Below, one piece after another: positions 1-8,363 of a stretch of 19,111 nt of DNA. The position numbers were made by a program, and so were the translations under genes. Below the pieces are notes generated by a model. The model had not been told where the DNA came from. It was given only the letters and a program-made list of their open reading frames with translations, and ran no database searches. The stretch is from JBBSQE01 sp038258095 (lineage in GTDB: Bacteria; Actinomycetota; Thermoleophilia; Solirubrobacterales; 70-9): assembly GCA_038258095.1 (NCBI GenBank), contig JBBSQE010000026.1, forward strand, positions 1 to 19,111, written 5' to 3'. The stretch's first letter is position 1. Each line of letters opens with the position of its first letter.

Positions 1-435
1 CTTGTGACGCCGCTTCAGCTCGAAGTCGTCGCGCTCCTCGATCCGGTGGCTCAGGACCAGCGCTCGGGCGAGGGTGATGACGCCGACCATCAGCAAGGTG
101 CCGCCGAGCAGGGCGTAGACGATCGAGTCGAGCCTGTCCTCGCCGATCTTGGTCTGCAGCCAGGAGATCACGGCGACGCCCGCGATCGCGGCGGGGACGC
201 TGCCGGTCGCCATCCATAGCGCCAGCCGCATGTTCACGGTCCCGTGCTTGAAGTGGCGCCAGGCTCCGACGGTCTTCGTGATGGCCGCATAGAAGATGTC
301 GGTCCCGATGGCGGTCACGGGCTGGATCCCGAAGATCAGGATGAGGAGCGGGGTCATCAGGGATCCGCCACCCATGCCTGTCATGCCGACGAGGATGCCG
401 ATACCTAGGCCGAACGCGATGATCGCTGGGTCCAT
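1..435 (-). CDS. TauE/SafE-family membrane transporter, N-terminal part (runs off the left edge)
   Basis: The frame reads from an ATG at 435 leftwards through 145 codons to the window edge without a stop, so the C-terminus is missing. The first residues (MDPAIIAFGLGIGILVGMTG, then MGGGSLMTP) carry the glycine-rich first helix and GMGGG turn typical of TauE/SafE (sulfite exporter / DUF81) proteins. A later stretch reads FGIQPVTAIGTDIFYAAITK, another family hallmark. At least three hydrophobic segments are visible, so it should sit in the cytoplasmic membrane. Family members export or import sulfur oxyanions and small organic sulfonates or acids; the substrate here cannot be read from sequence. 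The start is well supported by a Shine-Dalgarno sequence 441-450 on the complementary strand. It is divergent from the thiamine-precursor importer, and I see no functional connection. Confidence 0.85.
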   Translation of the reverse strand, partial: MDPAIIAFGLGIGILVGMTGMGGGSLMTPLLILIFGIQPVTAIGTDIFYAAITKTVGAWRHFKHGTVNMRLALWMATGSVPAAIAGVAVISWLQTKIGEDRLDSIVYALLGGTLLMVGVITLARALVLSHRIEERDDFELKRRHK

Positions 436-440
436 GACAG

Positions 441-450
441 GCCTCCTTCC
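441..450 (-). promoter_or_regulatory. Strong Shine-Dalgarno site of the TauE/SafE-family gene
   Basis: On the minus strand the sequence reads GGAAGGAGGC, ending five bases before the ATG at 435. It is one of the strongest ribosome binding sites in the window and fixes the start codon. Confidence 0.75.
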
Positions 451-459
451 TGGATCTAA

Positions 460-481
460 GACTTTCTTGAGTGCCTAAGTC
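460..481 (-). promoter_or_regulatory. Inverted repeat and possible promoter upstream of the TauE/SafE-family gene
   Basis: GACTT at 460-464 and AAGTC at 477-481 form an inverted repeat with a 12-bp spacer. An overlapping pair CTTGA/TCAAG lies in the same stretch. On the minus strand a TTGACT hexamer (478-483) could act as a -35 element, but no convincing -10 follows. The position 25-50 bp before the ATG suits a repressor operator, as seen for sulfur-responsive regulators of this transporter family. That is inference. Confidence 0.3.
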
Positions 482-591
482 AAGTGTTTGAATCGCGGCA
501 GGGTAGCAGCAGATGCGGGCGTGCGCCGGGGTCGAACCACCAAGACGCCCGAGGCGAGTCGTCAGGCCGGCAAGGCCGGGTCGGCTCGGGA

Positions 592-597
592 TAGACT
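592..597 (+). promoter_or_regulatory. Candidate -10 element (TAGACT) for the riboswitch-controlled thi operon
   Basis: TAGACT matches the TANNNT pattern of actinobacterial vegetative promoters. Transcription would start around 603-605, immediately before the first paired bases of the TPP riboswitch at 607. No good -35 hexamer is visible 16-19 bp upstream, so the call is tentative. Confidence 0.4.
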
Positions 598-606
598 GGG
601 CGTCAC

Positions 607-715
607 CAACCCAGGGGGGCTCGCGGGAAAGCGGGCTGAGATAGCGCCCCCGGCATTGCCGCCCGGCGCCGACCCTCAGAACCTGTGCGGTAATGCGCGC
701 GGAGGGAGCCTGTTG
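607..715 (+). promoter_or_regulatory. TPP riboswitch (THI element)
   Basis: The conserved landmarks occur in order. GGGG (about 614-618) pairs with CCCC (647-651) as P2. A P3 hairpin pairs GCTCGC (619-624) with GCGGGC (631-636). GCTGAGA is at 635-641, GACCCT at 671-676, AACCTG at 680-685, GGTAATGC at 689-696 and AGGGA at 703-707. The aptamer senses thiamine pyrophosphate. P1 can form between CAAC (607-610) plus AGG (613-615) and CCT (709-711) plus GTTG (712-715). It would therefore absorb the TTG start codon of the ATPase, while its Shine-Dalgarno GGAGGGA (701-707) lies in the conserved 3' arm. This suggests control at translation initiation: TPP binding closes the start site. No separate terminator hairpin is seen between aptamer and gene. 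Confidence 0.92.
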
Positions 716-1459
716 AGAATCCGGGAGCTCCACCACTCCTACGAAGAGCTGGAAACGATCGCGGGCCTCGACGTCGATGTGTCCGACGGCCGGGTCCTCG
801 GGGTCGTCGGCCCCTCCGGCTGCGGCAAGTCGACTCTCCTGGAGCTGATCGCGGGGCTGCGCGAGCCCACGGGTGGCCGGATCGAAATCTTCGGCCGAAG
901 CGACGGGCCGGGCCGCCTCTCGCACTGCGCCTACATGCCGCAGCGCGACGCCCTGCTTCCGTGGTGCTCGGCGGTCGACAACGCCGCCCTCGGCCTTCGC
1001 AACCGAGGCGCCTCGCGGGCCGACGCCCGTCGCGAATCCGCCGGCCTCTTCGAGCGATTCGGCCTGGAGGGTTTCCAGGAGGCCCTGCCACAGGAGCTCT
1101 CCGGCGGGATGCGCCAGCGCGTCGCCTTTCTGCGGACCCTGCTTCCCGGCAAGCCGATCCTGTGCCTCGACGAGCCGTTCGCGTCGCTCGACGCGATCAC
1201 CCGGGGTGAGATGCAGGAATGGCTGGCCTCCGCCTTGCGCGCCGAGGCCCGCACGGTCGTCCTGGTCACCCACGACATCGAGGAGGCTCTTTATCTGGCC
1301 GACGACGTGATCGTCCTCTCGAGCCGCCCGGCGCGCACCGTCGTGACGGTCCGCTCGGAGCGCCCCCGGGACCCCGACCGGACAGCGGCAGTCGTCGAGC
1401 CGGCCTTCCTCGCCGCGCGGGAGCGGGCGATGACGGCGCTACGCGAGGCTCCGAGATGA
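713..1459 (+). CDS. thiZ: ABC transporter ATPase for a thiamine pyrimidine precursor (ThiZ-like)
   Basis: A 248-residue ABC nucleotide-binding protein that energises uptake of a hydroxymethylpyrimidine or formylaminopyrimidine-type thiamine precursor. Visible motifs are Walker A GPSGCGKST (33-41), Q-loop at Q77 (MPQRDALLPW), signature LSGGM (129-133), Walker B ILCLDEP (149-155) and the switch histidine in THDIEEA (H187). The layout matches the nitrate/sulfonate/thiamine-precursor subfamily. I start it at TTG 713 rather than the open frame beginning at 488, because the intervening 225 bases are the promoter and riboswitch, and GGAGGGA sits five bases before this TTG. Its stop overlaps the permease start (ATGA). 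Substrate is inferred from the TPP riboswitch and the ThiY-like binding protein; the ATPase alone could equally be SsuB- or TauB-like. Confidence 0.88.
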   Translation: MRIRELHHSYEELETIAGLDVDVSDGRVLGVVGPSGCGKSTLLELIAGLREPTGGRIEIFGRSDGPGRLSHCAYMPQRDALLPWCSAVDNAALGLRNRGASRADARRESAGLFERFGLEGFQEALPQELSGGMRQRVAFLRTLLPGKPILCLDEPFASLDAITRGEMQEWLASALRAEARTVVLVTHDIEEALYLADDVIVLSSRPARTVVTVRSERPRDPDRTAAVVEPAFLAARERAMTALREAPR

Positions 1460-2190
1460 GACGCTGGATCGCACCTCTGCTCGTCCTCGCCGGCCTGATC
1501 GCCGCCTGGCAGGTCGCCGTGGACACGGGGCTGGTCGACGACCTCCTCGTCCCGGCGCCGAACGACATCGCCCGAGCCCTCTGGGAGAACCGGTCCCTTC
1601 TCGCCGACAACGCCTGGGTGACCTTCCGCGAAGTCGTGCTCGGCTTCGGCTGCGCGCTCGTGCTCGGACTGGCGTTTGCGACCGCCCTCCACCTCTCCGG
1701 TGTCCTCCGGCAAGCCGTCTACCCGCTTCTCGTCGCATCGCAGACGATCCCCATCGTCGTCGCAGCGCCGCTCTTCGTCCTCTGGTTCGGCTTCGGCATC
1801 GGCCCCAAGCTCGCGATCGTCGCCCTCGTCTGCTTCTTCCCGATCACGGTCAACACCCTCGACGGTCTGCGCTCCGCCAACCCGGAGCAGATCAAGATGA
1901 TGCGCTCGCTCGACGCCTCACGCTGGCAGGTCTTCCGGCTGGTCGAGGCGCCGGGAGCCCTGCCCCGCGTGTTCACCGGAGCCAAGATCGCGGTCGCGAT
2001 CGCGGTCATCGGGGCGGTCTTCGGCGAGGACGCCGGGGCAACCGAGGGGCTCGGCTTCCTGATCCGGGTGGACAACGCCCAGTTCGAGACCGCGCGGATC
2101 TTCGCGTCCGTCGTGATCCTGTCGGGGATGGCGATGCTCCTCTTCGGTCTGCTCACCCTCGCTGAGCGCCGGGTCGTGCGGTGGAGTTAG
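1456..2190 (+). CDS. thiX: ABC transporter permease for a thiamine pyrimidine precursor (ThiX-like)
   Basis: A 244-residue membrane permease of the binding-protein-dependent transport family (BPD_transp_1). About six hydrophobic segments are visible, starting with the N-terminal WIAPLLVLAGLIAAWQ. The cytoplasmic coupling (EAA-like) region lies around residues 150-175 (MMRSLDASRWQVFRLVEAPG). It begins at ATG 1456, overlapping the ATPase stop by four bases, with GAGG seven bases upstream, so the two are translationally coupled. It should form the membrane channel with two copies of the ATPase and receive substrate from the lipoprotein encoded 10 bp downstream. Close relatives carry sulfonates or nitrate; the pyrimidine assignment comes from the riboswitch and binding protein. 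Confidence 0.87.
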   Translation: MRRWIAPLLVLAGLIAAWQVAVDTGLVDDLLVPAPNDIARALWENRSLLADNAWVTFREVVLGFGCALVLGLAFATALHLSGVLRQAVYPLLVASQTIPIVVAAPLFVLWFGFGIGPKLAIVALVCFFPITVNTLDGLRSANPEQIKMMRSLDASRWQVFRLVEAPGALPRVFTGAKIAVAIAVIGAVFGEDAGATEGLGFLIRVDNAQFETARIFASVVILSGMAMLLFGLLTLAERRVVRWS

Positions 2191-2200
2191 ATACACACCC

Positions 2201-3223
2201 GTGACGTCCTTTCCCCACAGCCACCGCCGGGCCATCCTCGCGCTCGTCGTCCTCGTCGCAGCCCTAGCCCTGAGCGCCTGTGGCGAGAAATCCGAGGGCG
2301 GCGGCGGCGCGAAGCAGAAGCTCACCGTCACGCTCGACTTCTATCCCAACCCCGATCACGCGGGCCTCTATCTGGCCCAGAAGCGCGGGTACTTCTCGGA
2401 CGCCGGCCTCGACGTCCAGATCCGAACGCCCACCGATCCCGCCGCACCGATCCGCGACGTCGCAAAGGGCCAGACCGACATCGCCATCTCCTACGAGCCC
2501 GAGGTCCTGCTCGCCCGCGACCAAGGGTTCGACGTGAAGGCCGTCGGCGCGCTCGTCGACCAGCCGCTGACCTCGCTGATCTGGCTCGGTGGCTCGGGGA
2601 TCCACAACGTCAGCGACCTGCGGGGGAAGACCGTCGCGACCGCCGGAATCCCGTATCAGGCGGATTTCCTGAAGACGATTCTCGCCCGAGCCGGGGTCAA
2701 CAGCTCCCAGGTCAAGTCCGTGGGTGTGGGGCTGGGTCTCCTCCCCGCTCTGATCGGCGGCCAGGCGCAGGCGATGCTCGGTGGCTATTCGAACGTCGAG
2801 GGAGTCGACCTGCGCGAGCGCGGGCTGCGCCCGACGGTGACCCCGGTCGACAAGCTCGGCGTGCCGACCTACGACGAGCTTGTCCTGGTCGCAAACGGAG
2901 ATCGGCTGATGCAGGACCCCGAGCCCATCCGGCTCTTCATCGCGGCTCTCGCCCGCGGAACCAACGCAGCGGTCGAGGATCCTGACGCCGCGCTCGCCGC
3001 CATCCGCGCGGCCAACCCCGGCCTCGACCCGGCGTTGACCGCGGCCGAGCTGAAGGCGACCCTGCCGCTTCTCGCGCAGGGAAAGGGCACCCCTTTCGAG
3101 ATGTCGGCCGCGGAGTGGAAGGCCTTCATCGCCTGGATGCGCGACAACGGCCTGATCAGGTCATTGCTGTCGGCATCCGATGCGCTGACGAACGCCTACT
3201 TGCCAGGCAACATCCCCGAGTAG
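2201..3223 (+). CDS. thiY: ThiY-like substrate-binding lipoprotein (NMT1/THI5 family)
   Basis: A 340-residue extracytoplasmic binding protein. Residues 1-27 form a lipoprotein signal peptide: basic RR, hydrophobic core, lipobox LSAC with the lipidated cysteine at 27. The mature part opens with LDFYPNPDHAGLYLAQKRGY, diagnostic of the NMT1/THI5-like family that in bacteria binds thiamine pyrimidine precursors (ThiY of the ThiXYZ system binds formylaminopyrimidine). It continues with DIAISYEPEVLLARDQG and DLRGKTVATAGIPYQ, typical of the same fold. The start is GTG; the only purine-rich site (GGAG) is about 14 bases upstream, so initiation may rely partly on coupling to the permease. The last 28 bases overlap the 3' end of the convergent GGDEF-EAL gene. 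The exact ligand (HMP or its formylamino relative) is not resolvable here. Confidence 0.9.
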   Translation: MTSFPHSHRRAILALVVLVAALALSACGEKSEGGGGAKQKLTVTLDFYPNPDHAGLYLAQKRGYFSDAGLDVQIRTPTDPAAPIRDVAKGQTDIAISYEPEVLLARDQGFDVKAVGALVDQPLTSLIWLGGSGIHNVSDLRGKTVATAGIPYQADFLKTILARAGVNSSQVKSVGVGLGLLPALIGGQAQAMLGGYSNVEGVDLRERGLRPTVTPVDKLGVPTYDELVLVANGDRLMQDPEPIRLFIAALARGTNAAVEDPDAALAAIRAANPGLDPALTAAELKATLPLLAQGKGTPFEMSAAEWKAFIAWMRDNGLIRSLLSASDALTNAYLPGNIPE

Positions 3224-5904
3224 GGCGCCACCTGCTCAGTGAGCAGACGCGCGAATTGCCCGGCTGCGACGGGCCGCGAGAAGTAGTAGCCCTGGGCGAA
3301 GTCACAGCCGAGGCGCTTCAACTCCGACAGCTGCTCCAGGGTCTCGACGCCCTCGGCGACCACGTCGAGGCCGAGGGCGCGGGCCATGCCGATGATGGCC
3401 TCGACGATCGCGGTCCTCTCCTGCTCGATGCCCAGCGCGTCGACGAACGAGCGGTCGATCTTCAGCGAGTCGAGGGGAAAACGGTTCAGGTAGGCGAGCG
3501 AGGAGTAGCCGGTGCCGAAGTCGTCGAGGACGAGCGTGACCCCGAGATCCGACAGCGCCCGGAGGTTCTCGGTGACCGCGACAGACTCCTCGACGAGCAC
3601 GCTCTCGGTGATCTCCAGGTGAAGATGCATCGGCTCGAGGCCGCTCTCGGACAGCGACTCGGCCACGATCGACGGAAGGTCCCGGTGGATCACCTGCCGT
3701 GCGGAGAGGTTGACCGAGATGTCGATCGGGCGGGCGTCGGGGCGGATCCCGTGCCACTCGAGGGTCTGCGCGCATGCCCTGTCCTGGACCCAGCGGCCGA
3801 TTGGCTCGATCAGGCCCGAGTCCTCGGCTACGGGGATGAACTCACCCGGCTGCAAAAGGCCGCGCTCGGGGTGCTGCCAGCGAACCAGTGCCTCGGCGCC
3901 GGTCACCTCCCCGGTCGCCAGCGCGACGATCGGCTGGTAGTGCAGGATGAGTTCCTCGCCGTCGATGGCGTGGCGCAACTCCCGCTCCACCTCGAGCCTG
4001 CGGACGGCGTGGGCGCGCATGTCCGCGTCGAACAGCTCACAGCGGGCTCGGCCACGATCCTTGGCCCGGTACATCGCCGCGTCGGCGTCGCGGATCAGCG
4101 AGTCGGCGTCGGCGCCCGAGTCGGGGCGCGCCACGGCGATCCCGACGCTGGCGGTGACGAAGTGCTCGATTCCTCCGAGTGAAAAGGGACGGTCGAAGGC
4201 GGCCGCGACGCGGTCCGCGATGGCGATCGCCTCGCGCTCGTCGGCGAGGTGCTCGACGAGGACGCCGAACTCGTCCCCGCCGAAGCGGGCGACGGTGTCC
4301 CCGGGGCGGAGATGCGCCCGCAGCCGCGGCGCGACTGCCCGCAGCAGCTCATCCCCCTTGTGGTGGCCGAGAGAGTCGTTGATCAGCTTGAAGTGGTCGA
4401 GGTCGAGGAAGAGCATTCCCACCGGGGCTCCCACCTCCCTGCCGCGCTCCAGGGCCTCGGACAATGTGTCGATGAAGAGGAGACGATTGGGCAGCCCCGT
4501 CAGCGAGTCGTGCAGCACTCGGTAGCGGAGCTCCTCATCCGCGGCGCGGCGCTCGATCGCGTCGGCGAGCACGTTCGCGACGGCCTGCACGAAATGCACA
4601 TCCTGCGGAGTGAACCGGCTGCGCGCGGTCGAGTGCACGTCGAGTACGCCGAACGGCCGGTTCTTGCCGTCGATCACGACGGCGAGGCTGGAGCGAACGC
4701 CGAGCACACGTAGCGCCGGCGGCATCGAGAAACGCTCCTCGGCGTTCCAGTCGTCGACGATGACATGCAGGCCCGCCCCGACTGCGGCGCAGGCGTGTGA
4801 GTCATGGCCGGCCGACACCCGACCGGATCCGACGCGCTGGTCACCGAGTCCGGTGCGCAACCGCACCGTGCGGCCCTCGGGCGGCAGCTCCCAGATGCAG
4901 CCGTGCTGCACGCCCTCGGTCTCGGAGACGAGCTGGACCGCCATCTCCATCAGCTCACTCGGCTCACCCCCTTCCAAAGCCCGTTCGCCGAGCGTGACGA
5001 CGGCGGCCTGCTGGGCGGCCAGACGCTCGAGGTCCTGCTCGGCCTGCTTGCGCGCGGTGATGTCGTAGAGGACGCCGTGCCAGAGCGATACATCCCCGGG
5101 GGCGCGGTCAAGCACCGCCTCGTCGAGGATCCAGACGATCTCCCCCGACTTGGTGAGCATCCGGTAGTCGACCGGCGGAGGAGTTCGGTCCCCGAGAGTC
5201 TTCTCGGATTCCTGCGCGAGGACGCGCTCGCGGTCCCCCGGGTGGAGACAGCTGGCCCAAAGCTCAGGGTCGGCCAGCCACTCCTCGGCTGTGTAACCGA
5301 GGATGTCCTCGATCCGCGGGCTTACGTAGCGCCACGCCCCGTCCTCTCCTATCTCAGCCGTGTAGACGATCGCCGGTAGCCGCTCGACGAGGTCACGGTA
5401 GTTCGCCTCGGCCTCTTTTCGAACCTTTATCTCGGTCTCGGCTCGGTGCCGCAGCGCCCGCTCCTCTGCGACCGACCGGATCACCTTCAGTCCCATGGCG
5501 AGAGTCCGGGCGATGGCGCGGAGGTGGGAGGCGGCGCCCGGGCCGAACGCCCCCGACCCCCCTCGCACGAGGAGGAGAACATCGCCGCGCGAGCCCTCGA
5601 TGGCGGTGGAGAGAACCGAGCAGTGGCCGATGCCCGGCAGCTCCATCTCGCAACTCTCGTCGGCGTCGACAGTTGCGAGCAGCGACTCGCACCGGGCAGC
5701 GGACACCTCACCGACGGCTGCCGTCAACCTGCCATCACGGACGACGGTGGCCAGCTCGGTTCGAAACGCCGAGGCGGCGCTGTCGACTGCGGCCTCGAGG
5801 GCCTCCTTCTCGTCCTCCGCCCGGGACACCCGGTCGAGTAGCTGAGCCAACTGCTCGACTGGCCAATCCCGCTCGGAGGCCGGTTGGTTTCCGGCGCTGG
5901 CCAC
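3196..5904 (-). CDS. GAF-PAS-GAF-GGDEF-EAL bifunctional c-di-GMP signalling protein
   Basis: A 902-residue cytoplasmic protein; no membrane segment is seen. Domains in order: GAF-like (about 10-150), short coiled linker, PAS with PAC motif (about 170-290, ending GVLYDITARKQAE), GAF (about 300-450), GGDEF (about 460-625) and EAL (about 640-895). The cyclase site RFGGDEF (541-546) is intact, as is the product-inhibition motif RPGD (533-536) five residues before it. The EAL domain keeps EALVRW (671-676), SVNLSARQ, LEITES, DDFGTGYSS, LKIDRSF, AEGVET and FAQGY, so phosphodiesterase activity is also expected. Net output cannot be predicted. Start is GTG 5904; no good ribosome binding site is visible, so the true start could differ. 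It lies 51 bp downstream of its paralogue on the same strand and is probably co-transcribed. Confidence 0.9.
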   Translation of the reverse strand: MASAGNQPASERDWPVEQLAQLLDRVSRAEDEKEALEAAVDSAASAFRTELATVVRDGRLTAAVGEVSAARCESLLATVDADESCEMELPGIGHCSVLSTAIEGSRGDVLLLVRGGSGAFGPGAASHLRAIARTLAMGLKVIRSVAEERALRHRAETEIKVRKEAEANYRDLVERLPAIVYTAEIGEDGAWRYVSPRIEDILGYTAEEWLADPELWASCLHPGDRERVLAQESEKTLGDRTPPPVDYRMLTKSGEIVWILDEAVLDRAPGDVSLWHGVLYDITARKQAEQDLERLAAQQAAVVTLGERALEGGEPSELMEMAVQLVSETEGVQHGCIWELPPEGRTVRLRTGLGDQRVGSGRVSAGHDSHACAAVGAGLHVIVDDWNAEERFSMPPALRVLGVRSSLAVVIDGKNRPFGVLDVHSTARSRFTPQDVHFVQAVANVLADAIERRAADEELRYRVLHDSLTGLPNRLLFIDTLSEALERGREVGAPVGMLFLDLDHFKLINDSLGHHKGDELLRAVAPRLRAHLRPGDTVARFGGDEFGVLVEHLADEREAIAIADRVAAAFDRPFSLGGIEHFVTASVGIAVARPDSGADADSLIRDADAAMYRAKDRGRARCELFDADMRAHAVRRLEVERELRHAIDGEELILHYQPIVALATGEVTGAEALVRWQHPERGLLQPGEFIPVAEDSGLIEPIGRWVQDRACAQTLEWHGIRPDARPIDISVNLSARQVIHRDLPSIVAESLSESGLEPMHLHLEITESVLVEESVAVTENLRALSDLGVTLVLDDFGTGYSSLAYLNRFPLDSLKIDRSFVDALGIEQERTAIVEAIIGMARALGLDVVAEGVETLEQLSELKRLGCDFAQGYYFSRPVAAGQFARLLTEQVAPYSGMLPGK

Positions 5905-5955
5905 ATGGGACCTATCGGCAGATCTCCGAACAGCTTTATTTGAAGAACGTCCGGT

Positions 5956-8289
5956 TCAGACCGTATTGCTCGAAGGCGGCGCCATGACCGGGACTATCGC
6001 CGGGCGCTCGGGAACGTAGGCCGCCGCCTCGTCGGCCGCGGCGAGCAGGCCGGTGATCTCCTCCGGGGGCAGGGGCCGGGCGAACAGGTAGCCCTGGGCG
6101 AAGTCGCAACCGAGCCCGTTCAGCTCCGCGAGCTGCTCGGTCGTCTCCACGCCCTCTCCCACCACGTCGAGGCTCAGGGCGCGGGCCATGCCGACGATCG
6201 CGGCGACGATCGCCTCCGCCTCGGGCTCGGTGCCGAGCCCCTCGATGAACGAGCGGTCGATCTTCAGCGAATCGAATGGGAACCGGTGGAGATAGGCCAG
6301 CGAGGAGTACCCGGTCCCGAAGTCGTCCAGGGCGATCCGCACGCCGAGGGCGTGCAGGGCGCCGATGGCGGTCTCGGCCACCCCGGAGTCCTCCATGAGG
6401 ACCGTCTCGGTGATCTCGAGGCACAGGTGACCCGGGTCGAGCCCGGTTCGCACGAGGACGTCGGCGACCGTCTGGGCGACGTCGGGGCGGGCTACCTGGC
6501 GTGCGGAGAGGTTGACCGAGACGTCGAGCGGACGGGCGTCCGGGCGGAGCTGTTGCCAGGCGAGAACCTGGAGGCACGCCTGCTCCTGCACCCAACGCCC
6601 GATCGGCTCGATCAGGCCCGATTCCTCGGCGACGGGGATGAACTCGCCGGGCTGGAGCAGGCCCCGCTGGGGGTGGCGCCACCGGACCAGCGCCTCGACG
6701 CCGGTGATCGAACCGCCGGGCAGCGCGATGATCGGCTGGTAGTGGAGGATCAGCTCCTCCCGGTCGATCGCCAGGCGCAACTCGCGCTCGACGGCTAGGC
6801 GCTCGATCGCCCGCGTCTTCATCGCGTGGTCGAAGACCTCGATGCGGGCCCGGCCCTGGTCCTTGGCGCGGTACATCGCGGCGTCGGCGTTGCGGATCAG
6901 GGATACGGCGTCGTCATCAGCCACTGGGCCCGGGGCGGCGCTCGCGAGCCCCACGCTGACCGTGATGAAGTGCTCCACTCCCTCCAGCACGAACGGCGCC
7001 TCGAAGGACGCGGCGATCCGCTCCGCGATACGAACGGCGTCCTCGTCACCACCGACCTCATGAGCGAGGACGCCGAACTCGTCTCCGCCGAAGCGGGCCA
7101 CCGAGTCCCCCGGGCGGAGCTGGCGGCGCAGCCGCGGCGCGATCGCGCTCAGCAGGTCGTCCCCGGCGTGGTGGCCGAGCGAGTCGTTGATCAGCTTGAA
7201 GCGGTCGATGTCGAGGAAGAGGACGGCCACCGAGGTGCCGCTCGCGAAACCCGAAGCCAGCGCGGCCGCGACCGACTCCTCGAAGAGACCGCGATTCGGC
7301 AGGCCCGTGAGGGGGTCGTGGAGGACCTGCTGGCGGAGCTCCTCGTCGGCCCCGTGGCGGCGTTGGGCGCCCGCGAGGATGCCCGCCGCGGTGGAAAGGA
7401 AGTGGGTGTCCTCGGCATCGAAGCGGCCCGGCGACGTCGAGTGCACGTCGAGCACGCCGAAGTGCGAGTCGCCGTCCCCTTCGATGGCGACCGCGAGCGA
7501 GCTCCTGATCCCAAGGCCCTTGAGGGCGTCCGGCATGACAAGGCGCGTCTCCCGGTCCCAGTCGGCGACGACGAGGGGCTCGCCGGCGCCAACGGAGGCG
7601 ACATGCGTCCCCGGACCGGCCGACAGAAGCCTCCAGTCGGAGATGCCCCCCTCGACCCGCAGGCCGGCCCGCAGCATCAGCGGCCCTCCGCCCTCCTGCC
7701 GCTCCCAGACGAAGCTCTGCTCGACGCCGTCGATCTTGGCGGCCAGCGAGACCGCGGCCTGCAGCAGGGCGTCGGCGCCGGACCCGACGAGCGCACCCTC
7801 GGCAAGCTGGGCGATCGCCCCCTGGCGGGCGGCCGTGCGTTCGAGGTCGTGCTCGACCGCCTTGCGGTCGGTGATGTCGTGGAGCACGCCCTTCCAGACC
7901 TTCGAGCCGTCACTCGCCTCGCCGAGGACCGCGCGATCCGCAAGCCAGACGAGGCGCCCGTCGCGAGAGATCATCCGGTACTCGACCGCCGGGGGCTCCG
8001 AGTCGCAGAAGAGCGTCATGTGGTGGCGCCACTGCACGCGATGGCGATCGTCGGGGTGGGCATGGGCGGCCCAGAGCTCCGGGTCCGCGACCAGCTCCTC
8101 GGCCGGCACGCCGAGCAGCCCCTCGATCCGCGGCCCGATGTGGCGCCAGCGCATCTGGCTGCCCTGATCCGCGATATACGGCACGGCGGGAAGCTCAGCG
8201 AGGAGATCCTCGAGATCGGCTTGAGACGTCACAAGCCTCTCATCGACCCGAAACACCGAGCGCTTGAGGCAGGCGAAGCGCGGCCGCAA
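5956..8289 (-). CDS. PAS-GAF-GGDEF-EAL bifunctional c-di-GMP signalling protein (tandem paralogue)
   Basis: A 777-residue protein with PAS/PAC (about 25-145), GAF (about 155-310), GGDEF (about 320-485) and EAL (about 500-755) domains. RFGGDEF (400-405) with RPGD (392-395), and EALVRW (532-537) with NLSARQ, LEITET, DDFGTGYSS, LKIDRSF, GEGVET and FAQGY, are all intact. Both diguanylate cyclase and phosphodiesterase sites should therefore work. It aligns domain for domain with the downstream 902-residue protein but lacks that protein's N-terminal GAF, so the two are a tandem duplication with divergent sensory input. The start is uncertain. TTG 8289 gives the longest frame without a ribosome binding site; GTG 8232, just before the PAS domain, is also reasonable. 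No promoter is evident in the 75 bp before it. Confidence 0.88.
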   Translation of the reverse strand: MRPRFACLKRSVFRVDERLVTSQADLEDLLAELPAVPYIADQGSQMRWRHIGPRIEGLLGVPAEELVADPELWAAHAHPDDRHRVQWRHHMTLFCDSEPPAVEYRMISRDGRLVWLADRAVLGEASDGSKVWKGVLHDITDRKAVEHDLERTAARQGAIAQLAEGALVGSGADALLQAAVSLAAKIDGVEQSFVWERQEGGGPLMLRAGLRVEGGISDWRLLSAGPGTHVASVGAGEPLVVADWDRETRLVMPDALKGLGIRSSLAVAIEGDGDSHFGVLDVHSTSPGRFDAEDTHFLSTAAGILAGAQRRHGADEELRQQVLHDPLTGLPNRGLFEESVAAALASGFASGTSVAVLFLDIDRFKLINDSLGHHAGDDLLSAIAPRLRRQLRPGDSVARFGGDEFGVLAHEVGGDEDAVRIAERIAASFEAPFVLEGVEHFITVSVGLASAAPGPVADDDAVSLIRNADAAMYRAKDQGRARIEVFDHAMKTRAIERLAVERELRLAIDREELILHYQPIIALPGGSITGVEALVRWRHPQRGLLQPGEFIPVAEESGLIEPIGRWVQEQACLQVLAWQQLRPDARPLDVSVNLSARQVARPDVAQTVADVLVRTGLDPGHLCLEITETVLMEDSGVAETAIGALHALGVRIALDDFGTGYSSLAYLHRFPFDSLKIDRSFIEGLGTEPEAEAIVAAIVGMARALSLDVVGEGVETTEQLAELNGLGCDFAQGYLFARPLPPEEITGLLAAADEAAAYVPERPAIVPVMAPPSSNTV

Positions 8290-8363
8290 GCACCCGCAAC
8301 CGGACGAAGAGCAGATAAGGCACCGGCCTGGTGCTCGATCTGCTCCTCAGCGCCGGCGCGGTC

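Noticed and set aside
510..555. A GGGTCGAACC sequence resembling a tRNA T-arm upstream of the riboswitch
   Set aside because: No acceptor, D or anticodon arms can be formed around it, so it is not a tRNA.
488..712. A 75-codon N-terminal extension of the ThiZ-like ATPase
   Set aside because: This stretch is the promoter region and TPP aptamer, lies outside the ABC fold, and a Shine-Dalgarno sequence supports the TTG at 713.
3115..4182. A 355-codon plus-strand frame overlapping the end of thiY and the EAL domain
   Set aside because: It is antisense to a fully conserved EAL domain and has no recognisable family.
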